Assembly (NCBI RefSeq): GCF_030936135.1
Contig: NC_082610.1
Location: forward strand, 21,896,428 to 21,960,427
Length of the DNA: 64,000 nt
Reading direction: 5' to 3'
Origin: Gavia stellata
Lineage: Eukaryota; Chordata; Aves; Gaviiformes; Gaviidae
A model generated the notes under the pieces. The model did not search any database, was not told the origin of the DNA, and saw nothing but the letters and a program-made list of their open reading frames with translations. The translations under genes and the position numbers were made by a program. How positions within the stretch are numbered: position 1 is the first letter of the stretch; each line of letters begins with the position of its first letter. Below are positions 53,736 through 64,000 of the stretch, one piece after another.

Positions 53736-55877
53736 CTACCAATCACTTGTCCCTGGAGAGTCTCCGCTGGCATCAGGTTGTCCCTCATCTGAAACTTCTT
53801 CAACAAGATTAGAGGGGACGAATCCTCTTGTGCCATCGGTCAGCTCTCCCACATACCAACCGTCTTCATCCACGTCTCCAAAGACGTACACGTATTGTCC
53901 AGCAACTAGAGGAAGCTCTAGTTCAGGCCGCTCGTTGGGACCATCGAAAGGATCATAGCTGTATCGAGCTATGAACGCTCGAAGCTCTGCCGGTTGTTTT
54001 CTCATCGCCTCCAGCAGGAGGGACTCCTTGTCTGCTACCAGGTTAGCCTGGCACGGCCTGGAAACGCTACGCTTGGATCTTGCTCTTTCCAGCCGTTCCA
54101 GTTCCTGAAATAGCTGCTGGCGTTGTTCCTTTAGCTTCTCATACCGATCATTCAGTTCAATCAGCTGGGCTCGAAACAGTGGCAGGGTTTCTTGGAGTTC
54201 CCTCTGCAAGCACGCGCCTTCCTCTTCTTTCCTCTGGAGCGCTAGCTTGGCCTCCTCATGTTCCTTCTCCAGCTGTTGACTTCTTTCTGCCATTTCTCTC
54301 ATGGCTTTCAGTTCACGCTCTGCTTCTTCCAGTTGGCTTTGAAGACAGACGTTTCTTTGGATGGCAGAATCTCGCTCGCCTGCCACTCGTGCTAGTAGTC
54401 CTTTCAGGTCAAGGTTTTCCGCTTGAACCTCTGCTGTCAAAGCCATCTGCCCACGGAGGCGAGCATTTTCTTGAGCCAGGCGGGTGTTTTCATTTGTCAT
54501 CTCCGTGAGCTGCACCTGTAACTGCTCACGAGTTCGGCTGTGGGTGCTCACATCATAGGAGCCTTCTTCGTCTGCAGCCACTTGGGCCTGAAGCTCCACA
54601 GCCGCCTTCCGTGAGGAGTCGTCCTGCTTGTCCTGCGCCAGCAAAGCTCCGTCAGCCTCTCCTGTTTCTCCATCGCTCTGCTGAGGAAACGATGCCACAC
54701 ACAGTTCCTCAGTAGAGCGTTGGATGGGCAGTGGCACTCGAGTATTGATCAGGCGATTGCTGGCCACCTGCAGTTGCCTGGATCTTTCTTCCAGCCGCGA
54801 GGCGAGGCCAGCTAGTTGAGCACTTTTCTGCCGCAGCCAATCTGCCTCCTTGCGGGCTTCTGGAGAGCCTTTCTTTTTCAGGAGGCGGCTCTCCATCTCA
54901 AGGGCCCTCTCTTGCCTCTCCAGGTCTTCCAGAAGACGCTGCAGGTGGGTGTTCTGCTCCAGGAGCTGGCTGCACGTGCTGCCAAGCAGCACCAAGTCTT
55001 CCGCCTCTGGCACCTGGAGCTGAGCATCTGCCACTGCCTTGCATGTTGTTTGCTGCCCAGCACTGTGGCTTTCGGGCAGTCTTTCCTGTAGTGCCGCCAG
55101 GGCCCGGGGCCCGTTTCTGCCAGAAGAGCAGGAGCTCTGCATCTCCTGATGGCCCTGGTGCGCAGGAGGGCTTTCGGGCTGGGCCGTGCTGGGGGAGGCG
55201 GGCAGCTCGCCCTCCAACTGCTGCAGGATGTATTTGGTGAAGAGTGTCCTCTCCAGCTGCAGCTGGTTCTGGAGGTGGTGGATGCGGGCGGGCTGGTAGC
55301 CATCTCTCTCCCAGCAGAGCTTGCTGAGGACATCCTGGAGCTTGCTCCGGGCCTCCCTGCCGCTGCTGCTGGGCCTCACCATCTCCTCGGCCAGCTGCCG
55401 CTGCAGGGCCCGCGTCTGGCCAAGGGCGGTGGTGCACTCGTGCCGCAGCAGCTCCTGTTCCTCGCGGAGCTCAGCCTCCTTCCAGCGCAGCAGCTGGCGG
55501 GTCTCCACCACCCGCTGCCGCTGGTTCAACTCCAGAAGCCGCTGCACCTCCTGAGCCTGTCGCTGCTCCCACTCGGACTGGAGCCGCTCTGCCAGGAGCT
55601 GCTGCTCCCTGCCCAAAGCCGCCTTCAGCTCCCGCGTTTCGGTAGCGAAGCAGCGGCGCAGCTCCTGGGTGCGGTGCCGCTCTTCCTCCAGCTCAGCCCG
55701 TAGCGCTTCCAGCTCCCGCCTCTGCTCCTCCTTCTGCGCAAGGCTGCTGGGGGCCTGCACCGGGCCCCGGCGGGGCGAGGGGCGGCTGCGCGCCACGAGC
55801 CCCCTGCCCGCAACATCCCGCGTCATGGTGTCGGCCACCAAACGCTGCTGCCCAAGGTCATGGGGCAGGGGCAGCAT
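53736..55877 (-). CDS. RIMBP3/TSPOAP1-like protein, copy 10, possible N-terminal extension
   Basis: Two starts are possible. The usual ACC-ATG lies at 55826 and gives 696 residues. The promoter deletion also joins an ATG from the VNTR (55877) to the same frame, giving 713 residues beginning MLPLPHDLGQQRL. Under scanning, which start is used depends on the transcription start site. S219 is shared with copy 8 and A465 with copies 8 and 9. The frame is fully open, but the loss of the GC box and of every intact CArG box makes normal expression doubtful. Confidence 0.75.
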   Translation of the reverse strand: MLPLPHDLGQQRLVADTMTRDVAGRGLVARSRPSPRRGPVQAPSSLAQKEEQRRELEALRAELEEERHRTQELRRCFATETRELKAALGREQQLLAERLQSEWEQRQAQEVQRLLELNQRQRVVETRQLLRWKEAELREEQELLRHECTTALGQTRALQRQLAEEMVRPSSSGREARSKLQDVLSKLCWERDGYQPARIHHLQNQLQLERTLFTKYILQQLEGELPASPSTAQPESPPAHQGHQEMQSSCSSGRNGPRALAALQERLPESHSAGQQTTCKAVADAQLQVPEAEDLVLLGSTCSQLLEQNTHLQRLLEDLERQERALEMESRLLKKKGSPEARKEADWLRQKSAQLAGLASRLEERSRQLQVASNRLINTRVPLPIQRSTEELCVASFPQQSDGETGEADGALLAQDKQDDSSRKAAVELQAQVAADEEGSYDVSTHSRTREQLQVQLTEMTNENTRLAQENARLRGQMALTAEVQAENLDLKGLLARVAGERDSAIQRNVCLQSQLEEAERELKAMREMAERSQQLEKEHEEAKLALQRKEEEGACLQRELQETLPLFRAQLIELNDRYEKLKEQRQQLFQELERLERARSKRSVSRPCQANLVADKESLLLEAMRKQPAELRAFIARYSYDPFDGPNERPELELPLVAGQYVYVFGDVDEDGWYVGELTDGTRGFVPSNLVEEVSDEGQPDASGDSPGTSDW

Positions 55878-56008
55878 GGCCTTACATGGTAGGACCTGGC
55901 CCCGAGCTCACAGTGGAGGGGAGGGGCAGCATGGCCTTACATGGTATGACCTGGCCCCGAGCTCACAGTGGAGGGGAGGGGCAGCATGGCATTATATGGT
56001 AGGACCTG
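55861..56008 (-). promoter_or_regulatory. Decayed promoter VNTR, about 3 copies (gene 10)
   Basis: A partial first repeat and two more. The CArG positions read CCTTACATGG, CCTTACATGG and CATTATATGG, so none is intact. A deletion places this block about 35 bp from the usual ATG instead of about 117 bp, and removes the GC box. Confidence 0.6.
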
Positions 56009-58469
56009 GCGCCTCTGCGTACAAAGGAGGGCGGGCGGCATTTTCCCCCAGAATAATGGAGAAGGCAAAGATGGCTTCCAGCCATGCGCAAGAGAACTCG
56101 ACCAAGTGACCTCTTCTGTACAAGTGGGTTTGCTGCTACAAGAAACCAGACCAAACTGGCTGAAAGCGGCAAAGTTGCAACAAAACTGTGCAAACAGCTA
56201 ATAAATATTTCACCCCCACCTTGACATTCCTCTTCAAGACTGCCCTCAGAAATGGCCGGGGGTTCATGCGGAGCTGTGAGCAGCCCCAGCCCACGCAGCA
56301 CCCTCTGCACAGCAGAAGGAGCCTGCCCTGCCGGGGCTTGCTCTTCCCAGCCACAGCTGCTCCCCAAAATGCTGCGGGCGGCTCCCCGGGCAGGCTGAGT
56401 GCTGACCCTGGCAGGCGGCAGAGCCCCTGCCCCAGCACACAGCCCCCTGGGGCGTAGGGACCCTGCTTGGAAGGACTGTCCTGGGCAGCCCTGGGTGCAC
56501 AGCCAGCTTCACGCCCCGCATCAGCCGTACCCGGGAGAAGGCAGCTCTCATGGCCTGTCCCTCTGACGATGCAGTAGGGAAGCCGTGCTCAGCAGCACGT
56601 CTTCCGGCAACCTGGATAAACTGTGAGGCTTGTTCTGACAGATGCCTTGGATGTACTGGGTTTTGGAGAGCCCTCCGGGATATTCATGTGCCCTGCCCTG
56701 CAGCCAGCGTCTTACCATGTAAAGACCTGTGAAGATTTCTCCCATCCTGAGAGCTCGGCTGTCCTGCCGCTAACCTCTCTCTGTGGCGCTCCGCTCCCCT
56801 CGCTGCCTGCAGGCAGTGCCCTCAGCCCTGCTGCGCTTTGCAGGGCAGCTGCTCCTGGGCAGAGCTGTCTCTCGCAATCAATGCCCGCTTGCTATGAGCT
56901 CCCTCCCTCTCCGGAGCCCAGCCCAGCTCAGGAGCAGAGGCCCAGCCCAAGGCGTCACTTGCTCTGCCCCTTCTGGGCTCCCTGGAGATGTCCCAGGGGC
57001 TCCAGGGCTGACAGCTCCTGAATGGCAGCAGAGTCACCCTTGGGGAAGGGACTTTTGAGCTGACTGCGCTAGTCACCGATTGTCCCTCTCTGAAGAGTGG
57101 AGAGAGACCGATTCCAAAAGCATGGTTTGTCCTTCCACAGCACGGCCGTCTATGGGAGCTGTAAACGTTCCCCTCTGGACACGGATATTCTTGAGCCAAA
57201 ACAAAAAGAACATGCAGGCAGTGACAGGGAGCTGTTGGTTGGACCCTGTGCCAGGCAGGGATTCAGCTGAAGCAGTGCAGGCGTCTCATCCCCAGCTGGA
57301 AGCCCTCGGGAGGAAGCAGCATTCAGCTCCCCCCATGCAGCCCACAGACCCCCACTGTTAAGCGATGTCAAGCCTGGCCACCACTTCCAGCCACTCCGGA
57401 CCAGCAACCCCTCCTGCCATGCCGCTGGAGCCCAGTACAGACCAGGAGCACCCAGTAGAGTTCTGCCTGGCTGCTGGAGCCCAGCCTGGTGCCTGGGGAC
57501 CTGGAGCCTTTGCCCAGGCTGACGGATGCAGCTGCCACTTTTCCGCGTGCAGCTATTACTTGTAGCGAAGCTGAGCGTGCATCCCAAAGATTCACACGCA
57601 CAGACACACAGACGCGCAGGCGCGGACACGCACAGGACACTGACATGGCCAGTCACAGACTGCCACAGATGAGGCGCTGCCCTCAACAGCACCCACACGC
57701 AGGACTGACATAAAACACAAACAGAGGCGGCCACGTCCCCTCCTCCTCGTGGGCTGCCAGAGGCAGGAGGCCGCTAGTGTAGGCACACCCACACACACAC
57801 ATGCCCATACGACACTCTCTACCTTCACAAGCGCACGCATGTGCATGGATCCCCTGAGTACTGACAGAGCCCCCCTTGGCCCCCCCGGTACCCCTGCCGG
57901 GTCCTGGCCCTTTGACCCACCCCACGGGTCCCCTACTTGCTGTCTGGTCCCTCTTGGTGCTCCCTGCAAACATTCAGCACTCCCACATCTGTCCCGCAGG
58001 CACCCAACACTCGCCCGTCTCCCCAGGTGCCAGTCTGGGCCCTCTGCCTGCCTGATATCCCAGTCCGGACGCGAGGCCCCGCCTAGTCACCAGCTGGTCC
58101 AGCTTGAAGTTTGCTGGTGAAATCACACGCACACCCCCTGCACTCCGGGTTTGGGGAAGATGCAGACACTCACAGAGCCTCTCACTTGCCTCCCTTGTGC
58201 TGGTCCCCCCCTGAGGCGGTTTTCAGGACACACACCGTTCCCACCCCCGTGCCTGCTGGCCGAGACCCCCACTCGCTCCAGTAGCTGCACCGGGACCCAT
58301 ACCAGTAGCTGGCACCATAAGCCAGGGGTGCCTACACCCCCTGCTTGGCTGCGGTAGCTGGCAGCCAGTCCACCCACGCCAGCTCCCCCTGTAACCGGCA
58401 CATCGTCCTTCCAGTTCCCACACACATGGCTTGAGAGTGAGATTACGCAGAGAGATTGTTCAGAAAAGA

Positions 58470-58475
58470 TTTAAT
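58470..58475 (-). terminator. Poly(A) signal ATTAAA, copy 11
   Basis: ATTAAA on the minus strand, 42 nt past the stop of the truncated copy. Confidence 0.6.
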
Positions 58476-58517
58476 AAGAAGGTATAAGAAGACAGGACAG
58501 ACAGCATCTGTGTCCTG

Positions 58518-59514
58518 CTACCAATCACTTGTCCCTGGAGAGTCTCCGCTGGCATCAGGTTGTCCCTCATCTGAAACTTCTTCAACAAGATTAGAGGGGA
58601 CGAATCCTCTTGTGCCATCGGTCAGCTCTCCCACATACCAGCCGTCTTCATCCACGTCTCCAAAGACGTACACGTATTGTCCAGCAACTAGAGGAAGCTC
58701 TAGTTCAGGCCGCTCGTTGGGACCATCAAAAGGATCATAGCTGTATTGAGCTATGAATGCTCGAAGCTCTGCCGGTTGTTTTCTCATCGCCTCCAGCAGG
58801 AGGGACTCCTTGTCTGCTACCAGGTTAGCCTGGCACGGCCTGGAAACGCTACGCTTGGATCTTGCTCTTTCCAGCCGTTCCAGTTCCTGAAATAGCTGCT
58901 GGCGTTGTTCCTTTAGCTTCTCATACCGATCATTCAGTTCAATCAGCTGGGCTCGAAACAGTGGCAGGGTTTCTTGGAGTTCCCTCTGCAAGCACGCGCC
59001 TTCCTCTTCTTTCCTCTGGAGCGCTAGCTTGGCCTCCTCATGTTCCTTCTCCAGCTGTTGACTTCTTTCTGCCATTTCTCTCATGGCTTTCAGTTCACGC
59101 TCTGCCTCTTCCAGCTGGCTTTGAAGACAGACATTTGTTTGGATGGCAGAATCTCGCTCGCCTGCCACTCGTGCTAGTTGCCCTTTCAGGTCAAGGTTTT
59201 CCGCTTGAACCTCTTCTGTCAAAGCCATCTGCCCACGGAGGCGAGCATTTTCTTGAGCCAGGCGGGTGTTTTCATTTGTCATCTCCGTGAGCTGCACCTG
59301 TAACTGCTCACGAGTTCGGCTGTGGGTGCTCACATCATAGGAGCCCTCTTCGTCTGCAGCCACTTGGGCCTGAAGCTCCACGGCCGCCTTCCGTGAGGAG
59401 TCGTCCTGCCTGTCCTGCGCCAGCAAAGCTCCCGCAGCCTCGCCTGTTTCTCCATCGCTCTGCTGAGGAAACGATGCCACGCACAGTTCCTCAGTGGAGC
59501 GTTGGATGGGCAGT
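58518..59514 (-). pseudogene. RIMBP3/TSPOAP1-like gene fragment, copy 11 (5' half missing)
   Basis: Only about residues 366-696 remain, in one open frame ending at the usual stop. There is no promoter, start codon or first coiled-coil block, so it should be a pseudogene unless captured by another promoter. Changes not seen elsewhere include A392, R400, Q478 and T491; Q621 in the SH3 is shared with copy 7. The break falls between the second and third coiled coils and is followed by a displaced piece of spacer. Confidence 0.85.
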
Positions 59515-59556
59515 GACCCCCACTTGCTCCAGTAGCTGTACCTGGACCCACACCAG
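59515..59556 (+). repeat. Displaced spacer fragment at the array edge
   Basis: The 42 bp beginning ACCCCCACTTGCTCCAG match, with about five differences, the spacer stretch that lies near 2008-2050 in unit 1. The order (middle of gene, then spacer of a following unit) suggests that a deletion removed the rest of unit 11 and the start of a former unit 12. Confidence 0.65.
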
Positions 59557-60060
59557 TGTTACAGGACATCTTGAAAAAGAAGGGTTAAAAGCAAGTAAGA
59601 GGAATGTAAAGAGGATACTTCATAACAACTGCATCTGGCACTTAGACATATTAGAGATAAAGACTGTCTTCACTAACTCTCTGCTAACTAAAAATAACGA
59701 TTAGCACAAGGACGTATCGTAGAAAAATAGAATGGACTGCCAAAATAGTGCCCTAGTGTAAACTTGTCTCATTATAATCTCATTATAACACTTAGGAACA
59801 CACCTCCTAGCTAGAAAAGCCCCAGCACTAGTAAGCCCCCTACTCTCTGAGCATGCGTGGTGAATTAAAAGAGAACTATAAGATGAAGTAAGAAAAGTAT
59901 TAACCAATAGTTAATTCAGGGGTAGAACCAGTAGACGTAACTAACTTTGTTAACTGTTTTAAATACCTGTCATGATTTTAAACCTTTGTGCAAGCTTTGA
60001 GGATAAATCCCCTTGCACCCGGTGCCGCAATAAACATGCCTGATCAGGTTCAAATCAGGG
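59557..60060 (+). repeat. LTR-like stretch of the class I element
   Basis: It starts TGTTACAGG right after the spacer fragment and holds an AATAAA signal at 60029-60034 shortly before pol-like sequence begins. No second copy is in the window, so LTR identity is inferred. Confidence 0.5.
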
Positions 60061-62820
60061 GCGCGGCCTGTAAGAATTAAGCAATATCCCCTCAGAACTG
60101 AAGATAGGGAAGGAATCCGACCAATAATCAACCGATTTATCAAATATGGGCTACTAACAGAATGTGCATCGGAATATAACACTCCCATTCTACCTGTCAA
60201 AAAGCCAGATGGTAATTATCGAATAGTACAGGATCACAGAGCCATTAATAAAATAGTTGAGGATCTGCATCTTGTCGTGGCAAACCCATATACATTATTA
60301 ACTACATTGACACTTAAATTGGCCTAGTTTACCGTATTGGACCTGAAAGACGCCTTCTTTTGCCGACCTTTGAGTCCAGAGAGCCAGTTGCTGTTTGCAT
60401 TTGAGTGGGAAAACCCAGACTTTGGGAGAAAGACATAACTAACGTGGACTGTGTTACCACAGGGGTTTAAAAATAGCCCCACTCTTTTTGGGAACCAACT
60501 AGCCAAAGACTTGGAACAGTGGGAGCAACCGCATGGAGATGGAATAATGTTACAATATGTAGATGATCTATTGATAGCCACTAAAACAAAAGAACTATGT
60601 ATAATATGGACAGTCAGTATGCTAAATTTCCTTGGACTTAATGGCTATAGAGTCTCTCCACAGAAAGCCCAAATAGCTCAGCAGCAGGTAACTTACCTCG
60701 GATACAAGATAACTGCTGCCCAAAGAACCCTGGGAACAGCAAGAAAGGAGGCCACCTGCCAAACTCCTCGACCACAGACAACTAAAGAACTCCGTACGTT
60801 TTTAGGGATGACGGGATGGTGTCGTCTATGGATCTATAACTACGGACTCTTGGTAAGGCCAGTCTATAAGCTGTTGAAATCTAATCCAAAAGACCTCACC
60901 TGGAACGGGGAAGCAGAAAGAGCATTCCAGCAACTGAAAAGGAAATTAATGGAAACCCCTGCCTTGGGGTTACCAGATATTACTAAGACATTCTAGTTGT
61001 TCTCCCATGAGAAACAGGGAATAGCCCTGGGAATCCTAGCCCAAAACTTGGGACCATATAGAAGAGCAGTGGCGTATTTCTCCAGACAACTTGAAGAAGT
61101 AAGTAAAGGGTGGCCTAGCTGCTTAAGGGCGGTAGCAGCATTGGTGCTAAATATTCATTTAAATTTACATTGGGCCAAAAGATTACAGTGCTGACATCTC
61201 ATACTGTATCCACAGTATTAGAGGTAAAAGGGGGGCATTGGCTCTCACCACAGAGATTCCTTAAATATCAGGCTGTTCTGGTGGAACAGGATGATGTGGA
61301 AATAATTGTTACTAACATTGTCAATCCAGCAACTTTCCTCAGTGGAACCACAGGAGGACTGGTATCACATGACTGCCTGGAAACGATTGAAGCGGTCTAT
61401 TCCAGCCGACCAGATCTAAAGGAGGAGCCACTGGAAGACGCTGAGGATTCCTGGTACACAGATGGAAGTAGCTTTGTTCGACAAGGCGTCTGCAGAGCAG
61501 GGCATGCCATAACCACCGTGAATCAGGTAATAGAATCCGCAGCCCTTGCCCCAAATACCTTGGCACAAAAAGCAGAAATAATCTCTTTAACCCGAGCGTT
61601 GGAGCTAGCCAAAGACAAAAAGGTTAATATCTGGATGGACTCCAAGTATGCTTTTGGGGTAGTCCATGCCCATGGAGCCATATGGAAAGAAAGAGGACTC
61701 CTATCCACCCAAGGGAAACATATAAAACACGCTGAAGAAATTCTTAGGCTCCTGGAAGCAGTGCAGCAACCCAAAAAAGTGGCTATCATGCATTGCAAGG
61801 CTCATCAGAAAGGAGATACTGCTCAAGAGTTGGACAATGCTATGGCAGACCGAGAAGCCAAAAGAGCAGCTGTGAAAGGTGAATTTGAGGTGCAGTCTTT
61901 GGTCCCAGATGGTAAAATACAAATTGATTGTGAACCCAGGTATTCCAAAGAAGATCAGAAATTAGTTGAAGACTTAGGTAGAGAAATAGAGAAAGGCAAG
62001 TGGGCAAAGGCTCCGCAGGGCAAAATAATAATCCCATTTGCGTTATTGTGGGCCATAGTTATAGCAGAACACAGGAAATCCCATTGGGGAGCGGAGGCAT
62101 TGTATAAACATTTGAGTCAGCGTATAGTTGCCCGGAACCTCTACACCACTGTTAAACAAGTGACACAGCAGTGTGAAATATGTTTGAAAAATAATCCTAA
62201 GGTAAGCCCTAAAGTCCAACCCAGACAAATAGGAAAAGGAAACTGTCCAGGGTAGCAGTGGCAAATTGATTTCTCAGAACTTCCAAGAAAATGAGGGCTT
62301 CGATATCTGCTGGTTCTAACAGACCCCTTTTCAGGCTTGCCAGAAGCATTCCCTTGCCGAACTAATAAGGCTAGGGAAGTAACTAAAGCACTACTACAAG
62401 AAATAATACTCAGATTCAGGATTCCTGCAACAATCTCTGCGGATAGAGGACCACATTTCATTGCAAAAATTGTTCAGCAAGTTAGTAAACTCTTGGGAAT
62501 AGATTGTCAGTTACATACCTCATATAGGCCACAAGCAAGTGGTCAAGTGGAAAAGATGAACCACTTAATCAAGTGACAGATTGTAAAATTAGGGCAGGAG
62601 ACCAGATTGTCTTGGCCGCAATCATTATCTTTGGCACTCCTGAGGATTAGAACTAAGCCCAGAACTAAAGAGGGGTTGAGCCCTTTTCAAATACTGTACG
62701 GGAGGCCGTATATTGTACAGGCGGGAACATCAACTCAGATTGGAGACAAAACGTTATCTGATTATATGATAAGCCTGCAAAAACAACTTAGGAACCAGAG
62801 CCCGAGGTCTTGATGGGCCG
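60061..62820 (+). pseudogene. pol remnant of the class I element
   Basis: Reverse transcriptase (about 60080-60700; PVKKPDGNYRIVQD, LPQGFKNSPTLF, LQYVDDLL), connection region, RNase H (about 61450-61860; WYTDGSS, WMDSKYA), and integrase (about 62070-62800; zinc region with CEICLKN, core with SADRGPHF and ASGQVE). Fossil, with several breaks. Confidence 0.82.
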
Positions 62821-62993
62821 GTGCATAATATTAAGCCTGGTGATTATGTGTATGTGAAGTCCTTTCCAGATTCACCTCTGAAACCGAAATGGGAAGGCCC
62901 CTTCCTGGTGCTGCTGACATCCCATACAGCGATCAAGATTAAAGAGCAGACCTCGTGGGTGTGTCACACCAGAGTGGAGAAAGCCCCTAAGCC

Positions 62994-64000
62994 ATGATGG
63001 GAATCGACAGGTATGGGACCATTGAAGCTTCACATTCAAAAGTGATGATATGGATTGTTATGACTCTGCTGAACTGTAACCACTGTTGGGAGTGGCCTTG
63101 GACAAACACTTATTTTGGGTATACAGGAAGCTCGGGAAAGGATCTAAACGGGTTGAATTTGGCAACTGTGGTAATATATAATAATAACATGACACTGCGA
63201 CCAACTAAATGGGAAAGAATAGATTTGGTCTATACCTGGACGATATGTAAAAGAAAGGAGGTTTGTTGGTATCCCTTCAATATAACTCAAACGGTGACCA
63301 TAGTATGTCTGGGGGCAACTCAAGAGGGGGCCCAAGCTCTAACTTTTAGATTTCGGTTGCAGACACCAGAGGAAACCACTACTCCCCCTGCCTACACCAC
63401 CCCGACTCAGGCTACTAAATCAAGTCTCACAGAGCCTGAGCAATTGGGACCATATGTGTATCCAACAGGACCATACGTAATTCAATATGTTGGTCAGCAA
63501 CAGGTAATGTCTAATCCAATATGGTCTCTTAAACGAGTGGAATTATTAATACAGAATGATATTTCCACCGTTCAACCAGCCTGTTCATCCTTTATAAGAA
63601 CCTTACACATAGGGTGGACATCATGGTTACATAAAAGGACCCTTCCTTCCCGAATGAGAAAAAGGAGACCTGTGATTAGTGCAGTAGGAACAGGACTGGG
63701 AGTTTTAAATAGTATAGATACTGAGATAATAAGGAACAAACTCGCAATGGTGACCAGTGATCTGAACAAAATACAGAACCCTTTAAGGTCTTGCCTCCTA
63801 ACTTTAGGAACCGGTCAATGGCTTACAGCAAATGTGTTACCACAGTGGGAAAAGCTTAATGAAAAGGACAATGAACTAATTATAAATGTATTAGACGTGG
63901 CTTAGACTAATCTTTCTACAGCACTTAGTTGTATCCAAGCTCAATTATGGATACAGACAATAGCAGCTGCAACCATTAGGAAAGGTGAAGATGGAGTCCT
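62994..64000 (+). pseudogene. env-like remnant of the class I element
   Basis: Lies downstream of integrase. The first part has WPWTNTYFGYTG and Cys-containing, N-glycosylation-like NIT sites. The later part has a basic cleavage-like run (RMRKRRP) followed by a Gly/Val-rich stretch (ISAVGTGLGVL), in the place of a surface/transmembrane junction. The assignment is by position and these features. The end is outside the window. Confidence 0.6.

Larger units (their letters stand above)
51470..56253 (-). repeat. Array unit 10
   Basis: The shortest complete unit, 4784 bp. Spacer 51470-53687 has no gene. The promoter side has lost the stretch holding the GC box and the gene-proximal start of the VNTR. 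The flank at 56010-56120 is visibly more diverged than in units 1-9 (for example a small insertion giving GAACTCGACCAAG), marking the start of the decayed array edge. Confidence 0.88.
1..59514 (-). repeat. Tandem array of RIMBP-like gene units (11 copies)
   Basis: Eleven head-to-tail copies of one unit fill this span. Lengths without viral insertions are 4828, 4829, 4884, 4884, 4884, 4884, 5049, 4939, 4939 and 4784 bp, plus a truncated eleventh. The steps of 55 and 165 bp equal one or three copies of the promoter minisatellite. Each complete unit has one open minus-strand gene. The copies look about 1% different by eye in coding sequence; the eleventh and the flank of the tenth are more diverged. 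The left edge is outside the window, so true copy number is unknown. Near-identical tandem copies are easily collapsed or expanded by assemblers, so the count should be taken as that of this assembly. Confidence 0.95.
56254..59514 (-). repeat. Array unit 11, truncated and diverged
   Basis: The last unit keeps the spacer (56254-58469, no gene seen) and the 3' half of the gene, then breaks off. Its spacer differs from the others at many more sites (for example around 57400, 57600 and 57890), as expected of an edge copy that takes less part in homogenisation. Confidence 0.88.
59557..64000 (+). mobile_element. Old class I (gammaretrovirus-like) endogenous retrovirus, broken, runs off window
   Basis: AT-rich sequence unlike the array. 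Parts in order: an LTR-like stretch, pol with RT, RNase H and integrase, and env. No recognisable gag. LPQGFKNSPTLF and YVDD in RT point to class I. It has several breaks and looks much older than the ERVL-type provirus. The 3' end lies beyond the window. Confidence 0.8.

Noticed and set aside
1-59514. rDNA-type or centromeric satellite array
   Set aside because: The unit has a clear protein gene with promoter and poly(A) signal; no rRNA sequence is present.
59393-59704. 103-codon plus-strand frame across the array edge
   Set aside because: It crosses three unrelated pieces (gene antisense, spacer fragment, LTR-like DNA), so it cannot be a real gene.

Overview
The window is animal, and most likely avian, nuclear DNA. 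The evidence is the class III (ERVL-type) LTR beginning TGTGCTGGTTTTGGCTGGG, which I recognise from bird genomes, the GC-rich spacers, and a vertebrate coiled-coil/SH3 gene of the RIM-binding-protein (RIMBP) family. No species can be named from the sequence alone.

Layout. Positions 1 to about 59514 are a head-to-tail tandem array of eleven units, ten complete and an eleventh cut short. A unit without insertions is 4.78-5.05 kb. Each unit holds, left to right: (a) a GC-rich spacer of about 2.2 kb with CA-rich microsatellites and no gene I can support; (b) an ATTAAA poly(A) signal; (c) an uninterrupted 696-codon minus-strand gene; (d) its promoter side, with a GC box and a 55-bp minisatellite (VNTR) of 2 to 6 copies. 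Most VNTR copies carry CCTTATATGG, a perfect SRF-type CArG box. Differences in unit length are explained almost entirely by VNTR copy number and by viral insertions. The predicted protein has three coiled-coil stretches and one C-terminal SH3 domain. It resembles the N-terminal part of RIMBP3/TSPOAP1 and stops just after the first SH3, without the FN3 repeats and later SH3 domains of those proteins. All ten complete copies are open from start to stop.

Insertions. In unit 8 an env-less ERVL-type provirus (36409-43128) lies just past the gene's 3' end, with two 619-bp LTRs that differ at three sites and a 5-bp AGTTC target duplication. Unit 9 has a solo LTR (48073-48691) at exactly the same site with the same duplication. 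The insertion therefore predates the split of these two units, and one copy later lost its interior. Right of the array, after a truncated unit and a small displaced spacer fragment, lies an old, broken class I (gammaretrovirus-like) element with LTR-like, pol and env parts, running off the window at 64000.

How it fits together. The array behaves as one evolving multigene locus. Copies are near-identical and open, single variants are shuffled between units (including all four combinations at two close codons), the promoter repeats expand and contract, and the right-hand edge units are more diverged. This fits unequal crossing-over and gene conversion with selection to keep the protein. Function and tissue are not shown by the sequence; the mammalian relative RIMBP3 is a single-exon testis gene, so a germline role is a reasonable guess only.
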